Assembly: GCA_019247305.1 (NCBI GenBank)
Contig: JAFAPC010000038.1
Coordinates: 1-34,509, forward strand
DNA length: 34,509 nt
Source: Pseudonocardiales bacterium
GTDB taxonomy: Bacteria > Actinomycetota > Actinomycetes > Mycobacteriales > Pseudonocardiaceae
Direction of reading: 5' to 3'
How positions within the stretch are numbered: position 1 is the first letter of the stretch; every line of letters begins with the position of its first letter. Positions 7,343 to 14,938 of the stretch are shown in pieces. Both the position numbers and the translations under genes were made by a program. Under the pieces are notes generated by a model. The model was not told the DNA's origin and ran no database searches. It saw only the letters and a program-made list of their open reading frames with translations.

Positions 7343-8112
7343 CAGCTCCGAGACCGCTGATCGATTATGGCCGGATGCTGGATGTGATCGGCATCGAGGG
7401 CGAATTGATGCTGAACACCGCCGCCTCAGCGTTGCCGTCGGCGGCTCAAGCCGAGGTCCCCGGATGCCCCGGTCGCACCTTGGCGGAGACTCTGCGGCAT
7501 GTCGGTAGCGTGCACCGGGTGACCCGGTTGTGGGCGCACGACGGGCGCCGCCCCGAACAGTGGCGGCGAGAACCCGCGGACGACGATCTCGTGGGTTTCG
7601 TGCGATCCGGTCTGGAGGAGTTACTCACCGAGTTGAGCCGCCATGACCCGTCCGAACCCTGCGACACCTGGTGGCCCGAGGACCGCACGCATGGGTTCTG
7701 GCGGCGTCGGATGGCTCACGAGACCACCGTGCACCGGGTCGACGTGGAGGCTGCCGCTGGCCTGCGGCCGCACCCGATCGAGCCGGAGGTTGCCCTCGAC
7801 GGCATCGACGAGCTGCTGTTTTTGTGGTTCGGGTATCGCCTCAGTAAGCTGGGGATGTCCTCGCCCCGGCACGGTGCCGTAGCCCTCTCGGCTGCCGACC
7901 AGCGCTGGTTGGCCATTTCTGAGCCCGGCCGCTCCATCGCTCGCCGAGTGCAGGAGGCCGAGGCCCGTACCGCGGACGCAACGGTCAGCGGCGAGCCGAT
8001 GGACGTCTACCTGTGGTGCTGGGGACGGGTGCCTGACCAGTCAGTGCAGATCGCCGGTGACCAGGATGCGGTCGGCCATTTGTGGACGCTGTTGCGCCCG
8101 GCAACGCAGTGA
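7339..8112 (+). CDS. Maleylpyruvate isomerase-family (MDMPI) mycothiol-type protein
   Basis: A 257-residue protein of the mycothiol-dependent maleylpyruvate isomerase / DinB-like superfamily. The N-terminal four-helix domain supplies putative metal ligands: a His in TLRHVGSVHR (around residue 54) and the pair in MAHETTVHRVDVE (around residues 128-140). The C-terminal part (PMDVYLWCWGR...) resembles the MDMPI C-terminal domain. Members use mycothiol as thiol cofactor in isomerisation, transfer or detoxification; the actual substrate here is unknown. The ATG overlaps the HEPN gene's stop (ATGA), so it should share the SOS-regulated promoter. It is convergent with lhr (20 bp between stops) and no terminator hairpin is evident there. 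Confidence 0.82.
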   Translation: MTAPRPLIDYGRMLDVIGIEGELMLNTAASALPSAAQAEVPGCPGRTLAETLRHVGSVHRVTRLWAHDGRRPEQWRREPADDDLVGFVRSGLEELLTELSRHDPSEPCDTWWPEDRTHGFWRRRMAHETTVHRVDVEAAAGLRPHPIEPEVALDGIDELLFLWFGYRLSKLGMSSPRHGAVALSAADQRWLAISEPGRSIARRVQEAEARTADATVSGEPMDVYLWCWGRVPDQSVQIAGDQDAVGHLWTLLRPATQ

Positions 8113-8132
8113 GCCGGGATGCGGCCATGACC

Positions 8133-11100
8133 TCAGGCACGTATCCGCAGCCCGCGCGGAGTAGCGCGGAACCCGGCCTCTTGCAACAGCACGGCCAGGG
8201 CGGATCCCAGGGCGGCCTCGCCGTCGGCACGCTCCACGGACAGCGTCCCCAACCACCCCCGGCGCACCGCGTCGGCGAGAGCGTCGATGGCGGCCCGCAG
8301 GGAGACGGTGTCCTCGCTGAACGACAGCATCGAGCGGCCGCCGCGTTCGACGTAGAGCACGGCGGCACCCTCGACGAGGACGGTGAGGGCTCCGGCCTTG
8401 CGGGCGGGCCGGTGTCGCAGCTCGCCCACGGTGGGTGGCCAGGGCAAGGCAGCTCCGTAGGGTTGGGCGGGGTCGGTGGCGGCGAGGACCACCGTGGCGG
8501 CACGGTCGGTGCTGGGCTGTGCCACCGCGCGCAGCCGGTCGATGGCGCCGGGGACGGCGAACTGGGCCGCCCCGAGTCCCTCGACGACGTAGCCGCGTCG
8601 GCACTGGCCAGCCTCCTCCATGGCCCGGAGCACCTGGTAGACGCCGGCGAAGCCGCCGGTGACCCGTTCGGTGTGCAGAGCCCCCCTCGTCAGGACCCCG
8701 TGGCGCTCGAGGAACGTCTCGGCGCGGGCGTGCTCGCGGCGCGTCGGGTCGGGCGCTGCTGCGGATGGCGGGGGCACCGGCGACAGCGACCAGCGTCCGG
8801 CGACCGTTGGCGGTCCCATTTGGGAGGGCATCAGTGGCCGACCCGCGCGCATCCGGGCGTATCTCGCGCGCGGCGCGGACCGGTGGGGGCGGTGCGCACC
8901 GCGGCGACCGGACACCAGGGCTCGCAACGGCGCCAGGGAATCGTTGGTCAGGTACCCGGCCCACACCAGGTCCCACATCGCGGTGACCACCTCGGCGTCA
9001 CCGGGCGCCGGTTGGCCGTCGTCGAGCAGATACTGACTGGCCCGATCGGCAAGCTGCCGGAAGAACAGTGCGCCAGCCCTGACCGGAGCACCAGCGGACT
9101 CCCAGCCCAGAGCGCGCAGGACACTGCGGTGCACGGGCGTGAGCGCACACTGCTCATCGGGCTCCGGCAACACCAGGTCAGCCAGATCGGTGGGAGCCAG
9201 CGCGATCCACCCATCCTGACCCGGCAGTGACCCGCAGCCGATCCAGCTGACTTCACCAGAAATAGTGAGCTCATCGAGCAGGGCAGGGAAGTAGCCGGGA
9301 AACCGCACGGGCAACAGCAGTGAGTCCAGCGCGCTGGCCGGCATGGGGGCACCCGCCAGCTGCTCCACGGCACCCAGGACGTCCTCCGCGGTGGGCGCGC
9401 CGCGCACCCCGCGCGTCGGCCCAGACTCACCGCGCCGGTTATCCCGGGAGCTGATGCCGTGCCAAGCCGGCAGGAATCGACCCAGCGCGGCCTGCTCGAC
9501 CGGCTCCACCTGGGCCCGCAACCGGGCCAATGAGGCGCGCCGCAACCGCCGTAGCACCTCGGGGTGGCAGTACTCCGTGCCGCCACCGCCCAGCTCGACT
9601 GGGCGTAGCTCGCCGCGAACGAGAGTGCCTGCCTTGGTCATCCGATCCAGGACCGCGCCCATCACGGCGGTCCCCAGTCCGAAACGATCCGCGGCCGTGG
9701 CCACCGCGAACGGCCCGCGTGTCCGCGCATAACGCAGCACCAGATCCCCCAGTGGGTCTGCCACCGGCTCGGTGAATGCTTCCGGCACCCCGACCGGCAG
9801 GGCCACGCCCAGCGCGTCACGCACCCGCCCGGCGTCCTCGATGGCGATCCAGCGCCGCTGGCCGGCGATCCGTACCGTGATCGCCCGGCGGGCGTTGCCG
9901 AGCTGGGCGAGCCACTCCGGGAGGACCCCGCGCTGGGCGGCCTCAGCCTCGGTGAGGTCACCCAGCGCGCGCAGCAGATCGGCGGTGCTCTCGGCGTCTC
10001 GGGCGTGCCGATCCGGATCGATGCGCTGCAGCTGCGCCTCCACGTCCACGAGCACCCCAGGGTCGAGCAGCTCGCGGATCGCCTCGGCGCCCAGCAGCTC
10101 CGCCAGCAGCGTGGAGTCCAGCGCGAGGGCAGCGGCCCTGCGCTCGGCCAGCGGGGCGTCGAGCTCATAGAGGAACATCCCCACGTAACCGAACAGCAGG
10201 CTGCGGGCAAACGGTGACGGCGCTGGGGTAGTCACCTCCACCACCCGCACCCGTCGGGCTCGCACCTCCGACATCAGCTCGCGCAACCCGGGCAGATCAT
10301 AGACGTCTTGCAGGCACTCTCGCATCGCTTCCAGCACCACCGGGAACCGCTCGTACTTCGAGGCGACGGCGAGCAGCTGAGCTGAGCGCTGCCGCTGCTG
10401 CCACAGCGGTGTGCGGCGCCTGGGGTCGCGGCGGGGCAGCAGCAGTGAGCGCGCCGCGCATTCCCGAAAGCGGGCGGCGAATAGGGCGCAGGCGCTTACC
10501 TCGGCGGTTACGAGCTGCTCCACCTCATCCGGGTCGAGTAGCACGTCCTGCGCCCTCGGGAGCACCTCGGCCCCGTGCGCGTCGAGTGCGTCCGGCAGCC
10601 GCAGGACGATACCGTCATCGGCGCTGGCCACCTGCGCCTCGACACCGCACCGCTCGCGCAGCCGGGCGCCGATCGCCAGCGCCCATGGCCCGTTGACCTG
10701 CGCGCCGAACGGGGAGTGCACCACCATCCGCCAGTCCCCCAGCTCGTCGCGGAAACGCTCCACCACCACGGTGCGGTCGTCGGGCAGATGTCCGGTGGCT
10801 TCGCGCTGCTCGCGCAGGTAAGTCAGCAGGTTCTCGGCCGCCCAGTCATCAAGCCCGGCCGCTTCGATGCGCCGACGTGCCGCGTCCACTCCGGCGCCGC
10901 TCAGCTCCCGGACGAATGCTCCCAACGCCCGCCCTAACTCCAAAGGCCGCCCTGGCGCGTCGCCCTTCCAGAACGGCATCCGGGCCGGCTCCCCAGGTGC
11001 GGGTGCCGCGATGACCCGGTCGTGGGTGATGTCCACGATCTTCCACGAGGTCGAGCCGAGCAAAAACGTATCACCTACTCGGGACTCATATACCATCTCC

Positions 11101-12797
11101 TCGTCGAGCTCACCGACCCGCGAGCCCGCTCCCTCGGCGCCACTCGGGGTCATCACGGTGAACAGTCCCCGGTCTGGGATGGTGCCACCGGAGGTGACCG
11201 CCAGCCGTTGCGCCCCTGGCCGTCCGCGCAGCTCATCGCTGATCCGGTCCCAGACGATCCGCGGGCGCAGCTCGCCGAACTCCTCGGAGGGGTAGCGCCC
11301 CGCCAGCATGTCTAGGACGGCGTGCAGCGCCGAGTCGGGCAGCGCTGCGTACGGCGCGGCGCGGCGCAGGAGCGCCCCGAGATCGTTCACGGTCCACGGA
11401 TCCAGCGCGACCATGGCCACCACCTGCTGAGCGAGCACATCCAGCGGGTTGCGGGGATAGCGCAGCGCCTCGATCGTCCCGCTGGCCATCCGTTCCGCGA
11501 TCACCGCGCAGGAGACCAGGTCGCCGCGGAACTTGGGGAAAACCACGCCCCGGGACACCGCACCGACCTGGTGTCCGGCCCGGCCGATCCGCTGGAGGCC
11601 CGAGGCCACCGTCGGGGGTGCCTCAATCTGTACCACCAAGTCCACGGCTCCCATGTCGATGCCCAGCTCCAGCGAGGAGGTGGCGACCACGCACGGCAGT
11701 CGGCCGGACTTGAGTTCCTCCTCGACCAAAGTTCGCTGTTCGCGCGACATCGAGCCGTGGTGCGCCTTGGCGATGACCTCAGGGGCGCCACCGGCGAGCC
11801 CGGCCTGGCCCATCAGCTCAGCGGGCATCCGGTCTCGGGGTGTTGCGGACTGGTCGTTGGCTAGCTCGTTGAGCCGGGCGGTGAGCCGCTCGGCCAACCG
11901 ACGCGAGTTGGCGAACACGATCGTCGAGCGGTGCGCGCGCACCAGCTTCAGTACTCGCTGCTGGACTGCGGGCCAGATCGAGGCACGCTGCTCCGCCGCC
12001 CCGTTGACCTCGCCGGCCCGCTCGCCCGGGGCCAGCTCAGCTGGGGCCAGCTCAGCCAGGGCCGACATGTCCGGCACCGGCACCTGCACCGAGATCTCGA
12101 TCGTCTTGGCCGACGCCGGCTGCACCACCCGCACCGGTCGGCCCCCGGCGAGAAAGGCGCTGACCTCCTCGACGGGACGCACGGTGGCGGACAGGCCGAT
12201 CCGCTGGGCGGGGTGCTCCAGCAAGGCATCCAGCCGCTCCAAGGACAACGCCAGGTGCGCGCCGCGTTTGGTCGCGGCGAGGGCGTGTACCTCATCGACA
12301 ATCACGGTACGCACTCCCCGCAACGACTCCCTGACCGCCGAGGTCAGCAGCAGGAACAGTGACTCCGGGGTGGTGACCAGCACGTCAGTCGGGGTGCGGG
12401 CGAAGGCGCGGCGCTGATCGGCCGGAGTGTCACCGGTGCGCATCCCCACCCGGATGTCCGGTGTCGGCAGACCCAACCGGTGCGCGGCCTGCCGGATGCC
12501 CGCCAGCGGGGACCGCAGGTTGCGCTCGACGTCCACCGCCAAGGCCTTCAGCGGGGAGATGTAAAGCACCCGGCACCGCCGTGCCGGCTCGTCCGGAGGC
12601 CCTGCCACGGCCAGCTGATCCAGCGCCCACAGGAACGCGGCAAGGGTCTTGCCCGAGCCGGTGGGCGCCACGACTAGGGCATGTTGCCCATCGGCGACGG
12701 CGTTCCAGGCGCCAAGTTGTGCTGGGGTGGGCGCGGCGAAAGCCCCCACGAACCACTCCCGGGTAGCGGGGGAAAAGCGCTCAAGCACGCCCACCAT
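8133..12797 (-). CDS. lhr: Lhr-type ATP-dependent DNA/RNA helicase
   Basis: A 1554-residue superfamily 2 helicase, the usual size of actinobacterial full-length Lhr. Motif I APTGSGKT is at residues 44-51, motif Ia-like YISPLKAL at 79-86, motif II DEVH at 168-171, motif III SAT shortly after, and motif VI is represented by QRIGRAGHQVG. The conserved tail continues through the winged-helix and Lhr-core domains to the long C-terminal domain found only in full-length Lhr. Mycobacterial Lhr is a 3'-5' translocase that unwinds RNA:DNA hybrids and is linked to DNA-crosslink resistance. The ATG at 12797 has only a weak ribosome site (GAGAG). The gene is divergent from namH. A 15-bp tandem repeat at 12030-12059 (LAPAE-type pentapeptide twice) lies in a non-conserved insert. 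Large plus-strand open frames opposite it are shadows. Confidence 0.95.
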   Translation of the reverse strand: MVGVLERFSPATREWFVGAFAAPTPAQLGAWNAVADGQHALVVAPTGSGKTLAAFLWALDQLAVAGPPDEPARRCRVLYISPLKALAVDVERNLRSPLAGIRQAAHRLGLPTPDIRVGMRTGDTPADQRRAFARTPTDVLVTTPESLFLLLTSAVRESLRGVRTVIVDEVHALAATKRGAHLALSLERLDALLEHPAQRIGLSATVRPVEEVSAFLAGGRPVRVVQPASAKTIEISVQVPVPDMSALAELAPAELAPGERAGEVNGAAEQRASIWPAVQQRVLKLVRAHRSTIVFANSRRLAERLTARLNELANDQSATPRDRMPAELMGQAGLAGGAPEVIAKAHHGSMSREQRTLVEEELKSGRLPCVVATSSLELGIDMGAVDLVVQIEAPPTVASGLQRIGRAGHQVGAVSRGVVFPKFRGDLVSCAVIAERMASGTIEALRYPRNPLDVLAQQVVAMVALDPWTVNDLGALLRRAAPYAALPDSALHAVLDMLAGRYPSEEFGELRPRIVWDRISDELRGRPGAQRLAVTSGGTIPDRGLFTVMTPSGAEGAGSRVGELDEEMVYESRVGDTFLLGSTSWKIVDITHDRVIAAPAPGEPARMPFWKGDAPGRPLELGRALGAFVRELSGAGVDAARRRIEAAGLDDWAAENLLTYLREQREATGHLPDDRTVVVERFRDELGDWRMVVHSPFGAQVNGPWALAIGARLRERCGVEAQVASADDGIVLRLPDALDAHGAEVLPRAQDVLLDPDEVEQLVTAEVSACALFAARFRECAARSLLLPRRDPRRRTPLWQQRQRSAQLLAVASKYERFPVVLEAMRECLQDVYDLPGLRELMSEVRARRVRVVEVTTPAPSPFARSLLFGYVGMFLYELDAPLAERRAAALALDSTLLAELLGAEAIRELLDPGVLVDVEAQLQRIDPDRHARDAESTADLLRALGDLTEAEAAQRGVLPEWLAQLGNARRAITVRIAGQRRWIAIEDAGRVRDALGVALPVGVPEAFTEPVADPLGDLVLRYARTRGPFAVATAADRFGLGTAVMGAVLDRMTKAGTLVRGELRPVELGGGGTEYCHPEVLRRLRRASLARLRAQVEPVEQAALGRFLPAWHGISSRDNRRGESGPTRGVRGAPTAEDVLGAVEQLAGAPMPASALDSLLLPVRFPGYFPALLDELTISGEVSWIGCGSLPGQDGWIALAPTDLADLVLPEPDEQCALTPVHRSVLRALGWESAGAPVRAGALFFRQLADRASQYLLDDGQPAPGDAEVVTAMWDLVWAGYLTNDSLAPLRALVSGRRGAHRPHRSAPRARYARMRAGRPLMPSQMGPPTVAGRWSLSPVPPPSAAAPDPTRREHARAETFLERHGVLTRGALHTERVTGGFAGVYQVLRAMEEAGQCRRGYVVEGLGAAQFAVPGAIDRLRAVAQPSTDRAATVVLAATDPAQPYGAALPWPPTVGELRHRPARKAGALTVLVEGAAVLYVERGGRSMLSFSEDTVSLRAAIDALADAVRRGWLGTLSVERADGEAALGSALAVLLQEAGFRATPRGLRIRA

Positions 12798-12812
12798 GAT
12801 GGTCTCTCGCCG

Positions 12813-12830
12813 CGTTCAGCAGGCTGAACG
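12813..12830. promoter_or_regulatory. 18-bp palindrome between lhr and namH
   Basis: CGTTCAGC-AG-GCTGAACG is a perfect inverted repeat with 8-bp arms, 16 bp upstream of the lhr ATG and 87 bp from the namH ATG. It looks like a dimeric regulator's operator; a 5' leader hairpin in the lhr mRNA is the alternative. It does not match the LexA consensus. The binding protein is unknown. Confidence 0.4.
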
Positions 12831-12916
12831 GGGGGCTGGCCCCAGCGCGGTGGAACGGATGGCACCATCTGGCGAGTACCTGGCGGACCGAGTGCGTGGC
12901 GGACAAGGAGACGAGC

Positions 12917-14464
12917 ATGCGGGTCACCGGTCTTGGACACGCTGGGCTGTTCATTGAGACGCCCGCTGGCAGCGTGCTCTGCGACCCCTGGGTGAACCCA
13001 GCGTTTTTCGGCTCATGGTTCCCCTTCCCGGACAACAGTGACCTCGACTGGGACGCCTTCGGGCAGGCTGACTTTCTCTATGTCTCGCACCTGCACCGAG
13101 ATCACTTCGATGCGCAGCTGCTGAGCCGGCACGTACGCAAGGCCGCCACGGTGCTGCTGCCGGACTACCCGACTGACGAGCTGGAGCGCGCGCTGGCTGA
13201 TCTTGGGTTCCGGACCTTCCTGCGCACCCAGTCAGGTGTCCCGGTGGAACGCGACGGGTTGCGCATCATGATTACGTCCCTGACCGGGCCCAGCGACGGG
13301 CCGATCGGTGACTCGGCGCTCTCCCTGGACGACGGCACCACTGTGATCCTCAACCAGAACGACGCCCACCCGCTGGACATCGAGCGGCTCCGGGACTTCG
13401 GCGCGGTGCATGGGTATTTCACCCAGTTCTCCGGGGCGATCTGGTGGCCGATGGTCTACGACCTGCCCGAGGGGGCGCGCCGGGAGTTCGCCCGCCGCAA
13501 GCGGGCCGGGCAGACCGAGCGCGCCCTGCGCTACATCGACGCCGTGCGTGCCGCGCACGTGTTCCCGACCGCTGGGCCGCCCTGCTTCCTCGATGAGGAG
13601 CTTTTCCAGCTCAACGGTGTCGGTCGGGATGAAGACAGCATCTTCACCGACCAGACGGAGTTCCTGGCTGAGCTGGCCGGCGCGCGTCCTGACGTGCTGG
13701 CACACCTGCTGTTGCCGGGAAGCGTCGCCGAGCTGGACTCCTCGCGCTGCGAGCTCACTCACCGGCACTCAGCTGCCGAGATCACCCACATCTTCGGCGA
13801 GAAGAGCAGCTACCTGCGCGAATACCAGGCCCGTGCCCAACCCGCCCTGGCGCGGGAGCGGGCTAGCCGGGCGGTGGTGCCTGCTGACCTGCTTGAGCAG
13901 CTCAAACAGTGGTGGGAGCCGCTGCTCATGCGGGCCGAGAATATCTGCGCCGGGGTCGGTGGCCCCGTTCGCCTGGACGTCGGTGAGCGCTCACTGGTGA
14001 TTGACTTCATCGCTCGCGAAGTGCGCGAGTTCGGTGGCGAGCACTGCCGCTACCGGCTGTCCGTATCGGCGGATCTGGTTGCCACCAACCTGGCCCGCCG
14101 TGAGGTGGACTGGTCCAACAGTTTGTTTCTGTCCCTGCGATTTCGGGCTAGCCGGGTCGGCCAGTACAACGAGTTCGTCTACGTCTTCTTCAAGTGCTTG
14201 TCGCCCGAACGCATCGACTACGTCGAGAACTGGTACGACGAGCGCAACGATGACGGCTCGGAGGTCACTCTGGACGGCTGGCGCGTGCAACGCCGCTGCC
14301 CCCACCTGCGCGCCGACCTGGCCAAGTTCGGCAGTGTCTCCGACGGGATTCTCACCTGTGCCTTGCACGGCTGGCGCTTCGACCTCGCCACAGGTCGCTG
14401 TTTGACCGCAGCGGGGCACCGCATCCGCGCCACGCCGCCGGAGGGCTCCGTGGCATCGCGGTAG
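12917..14464 (+). CDS. namH: UDP-N-acetylmuramate hydroxylase-like protein (MBL fold + Rieske)
   Basis: A 515-residue two-domain protein. The N-terminal metallo-beta-lactamase-like domain carries HLHRDH (residues 58-63) of the HxHxDH type; the C terminus has a Rieske [2Fe-2S] motif, CPH ... CALHGW (about residues 460-485). This combination, in this order and length, is what I remember for mycobacterial NamH (Rv3818), which hydroxylates UDP-MurNAc to UDP-N-glycolylmuramic acid, and segments such as LCDPWVNPAF, FPFPDN and SGAIWWPMVYD agree with it. The product makes peptidoglycan more lysozyme-resistant and a stronger NOD2 ligand. Start ATG at 12917 has AAGGAG 6 nt upstream; the upstream GTG at 12896 is less likely. 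Identity with NamH rests on recalled similarity; a related sugar hydroxylase is possible. Confidence 0.8.
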   Translation: MRVTGLGHAGLFIETPAGSVLCDPWVNPAFFGSWFPFPDNSDLDWDAFGQADFLYVSHLHRDHFDAQLLSRHVRKAATVLLPDYPTDELERALADLGFRTFLRTQSGVPVERDGLRIMITSLTGPSDGPIGDSALSLDDGTTVILNQNDAHPLDIERLRDFGAVHGYFTQFSGAIWWPMVYDLPEGARREFARRKRAGQTERALRYIDAVRAAHVFPTAGPPCFLDEELFQLNGVGRDEDSIFTDQTEFLAELAGARPDVLAHLLLPGSVAELDSSRCELTHRHSAAEITHIFGEKSSYLREYQARAQPALARERASRAVVPADLLEQLKQWWEPLLMRAENICAGVGGPVRLDVGERSLVIDFIAREVREFGGEHCRYRLSVSADLVATNLARREVDWSNSLFLSLRFRASRVGQYNEFVYVFFKCLSPERIDYVENWYDERNDDGSEVTLDGWRVQRRCPHLRADLAKFGSVSDGILTCALHGWRFDLATGRCLTAAGHRIRATPPEGSVASR

Positions 14465-14527
14465 TCGCGCCTCAGCGGCCCCGTTGCTGCCACCACCAGC
14501 GGATGAGCACCAGCAGAGCGGGGGCCT

Positions 14528-14533
14528 TAACGT
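14528..14533 (+). promoter_or_regulatory. -10 element of the DUF3046 gene (leaderless type)
   Basis: TAACGT ends 6 nt before the GTG at 14540, identical in sequence and spacing to the element before crtI. A GGCGGA lying between them is too close to the GTG for a normal ribosome site. Confidence 0.4.
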
Positions 14534-14539
14534 GGCGGA

Positions 14540-14734
14540 GTGCGGATAACCCACTTCCGTCAGCGGATGGACGAGGAATTTGGCTCAGCCCGGGCGGCCG
14601 CGTTGGCCCATGATCATGTGTTCGCCGAGCTTGGCGGTCGGACGGTGAACGGGGCGCTGGAGGCGGGGATGGACACCAAGCGGGTGTGGGCCGTGGTGTG
14701 CGACACATTCGATGTTGCCGAAGAGCGGCGTTGA
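14540..14734 (+). CDS. DUF3046 protein
   Basis: A 64-residue protein matching the small DUF3046 family that sits directly upstream of recA in many actinobacteria (Rv2738c in M. tuberculosis). Conserved features seen are the HFRQRMDEEFG start, the AHDHVFAELGGRTVNGALEAG centre and the terminal VWAVVCDTFDVAEER. The protein is soluble, acidic and has no recognisable catalytic motif; its function is unknown. The start is a GTG at 14540. It is followed by a 204-bp gap with the recA regulatory sites, so it is probably transcribed separately from recA. Confidence 0.88.
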   Translation: MRITHFRQRMDEEFGSARAAALAHDHVFAELGGRTVNGALEAGMDTKRVWAVVCDTFDVAEERR

Positions 14735-14796
14735 CCCTTCGCTCACCTTGGTGCCGGGGCGTGCGATGGTAGCACACCGGCGTGTCGATACTGAGG

Positions 14797-14812
14797 TCGA
14801 ACATGCGTTCCC
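14797..14812. promoter_or_regulatory. LexA box of recA (one arm degenerate)
   Basis: TCGAACATGCGTTCCC keeps the left TCGAAC arm perfectly and matches GTTC of the right arm (10 of 12 arm positions). Its position, 127 nt before the recA ATG and just after a GATACT hexamer at 14787-14792 that can act as -10, is what is expected of the DNA-damage-inducible recA promoter. Confidence 0.7.
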
Positions 14813-14820
14813 CTAGGCTG

Positions 14821-14847
14821 TTGTCCACAGCCGGACCGCTGTCCACA
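14821..14847 (+). promoter_or_regulatory. Pair of DnaA-box-like 9-mers in the recA leader
   Basis: TTGTCCACA (14821-14829) equals the actinobacterial DnaA box, and CTGTCCACA (14839-14847) differs by one base; they are in the same orientation 18 bp apart and start 9 bp after the SOS box. Two such matches at this spacing are unlikely by chance, but binding is unproven. Confidence 0.4.
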
Positions 14848-14938
14848 GACCCGGCGTGTGTGTCGTCGCAAAGTGTCGGTCCTACCGCATAGCGTCGGCT
14901 CCGACCCACAAGAACCGATTAGCGAGGTGAACCGTCAG

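Noticed and set aside
8082..9230. Long plus-strand open frame (382 codons) opposite the lhr 3' region
   Set aside because: It lies antisense to the conserved Lhr C-terminal domain, has Gly/Arg-rich low-complexity translation and no ribosome site; a GC-rich shadow.
14474..14527. Imperfect GGCCCC/GGGGCC stem between namH and DUF3046
   Set aside because: Loop is long and the stem interrupted; expected by chance at this GC content.
14803..14892. 29-codon upstream ORF in the recA leader starting within the SOS box
   Set aside because: No Shine-Dalgarno, its ATG is part of the LexA site, and it crosses the DnaA-like repeats; coding is not supported.
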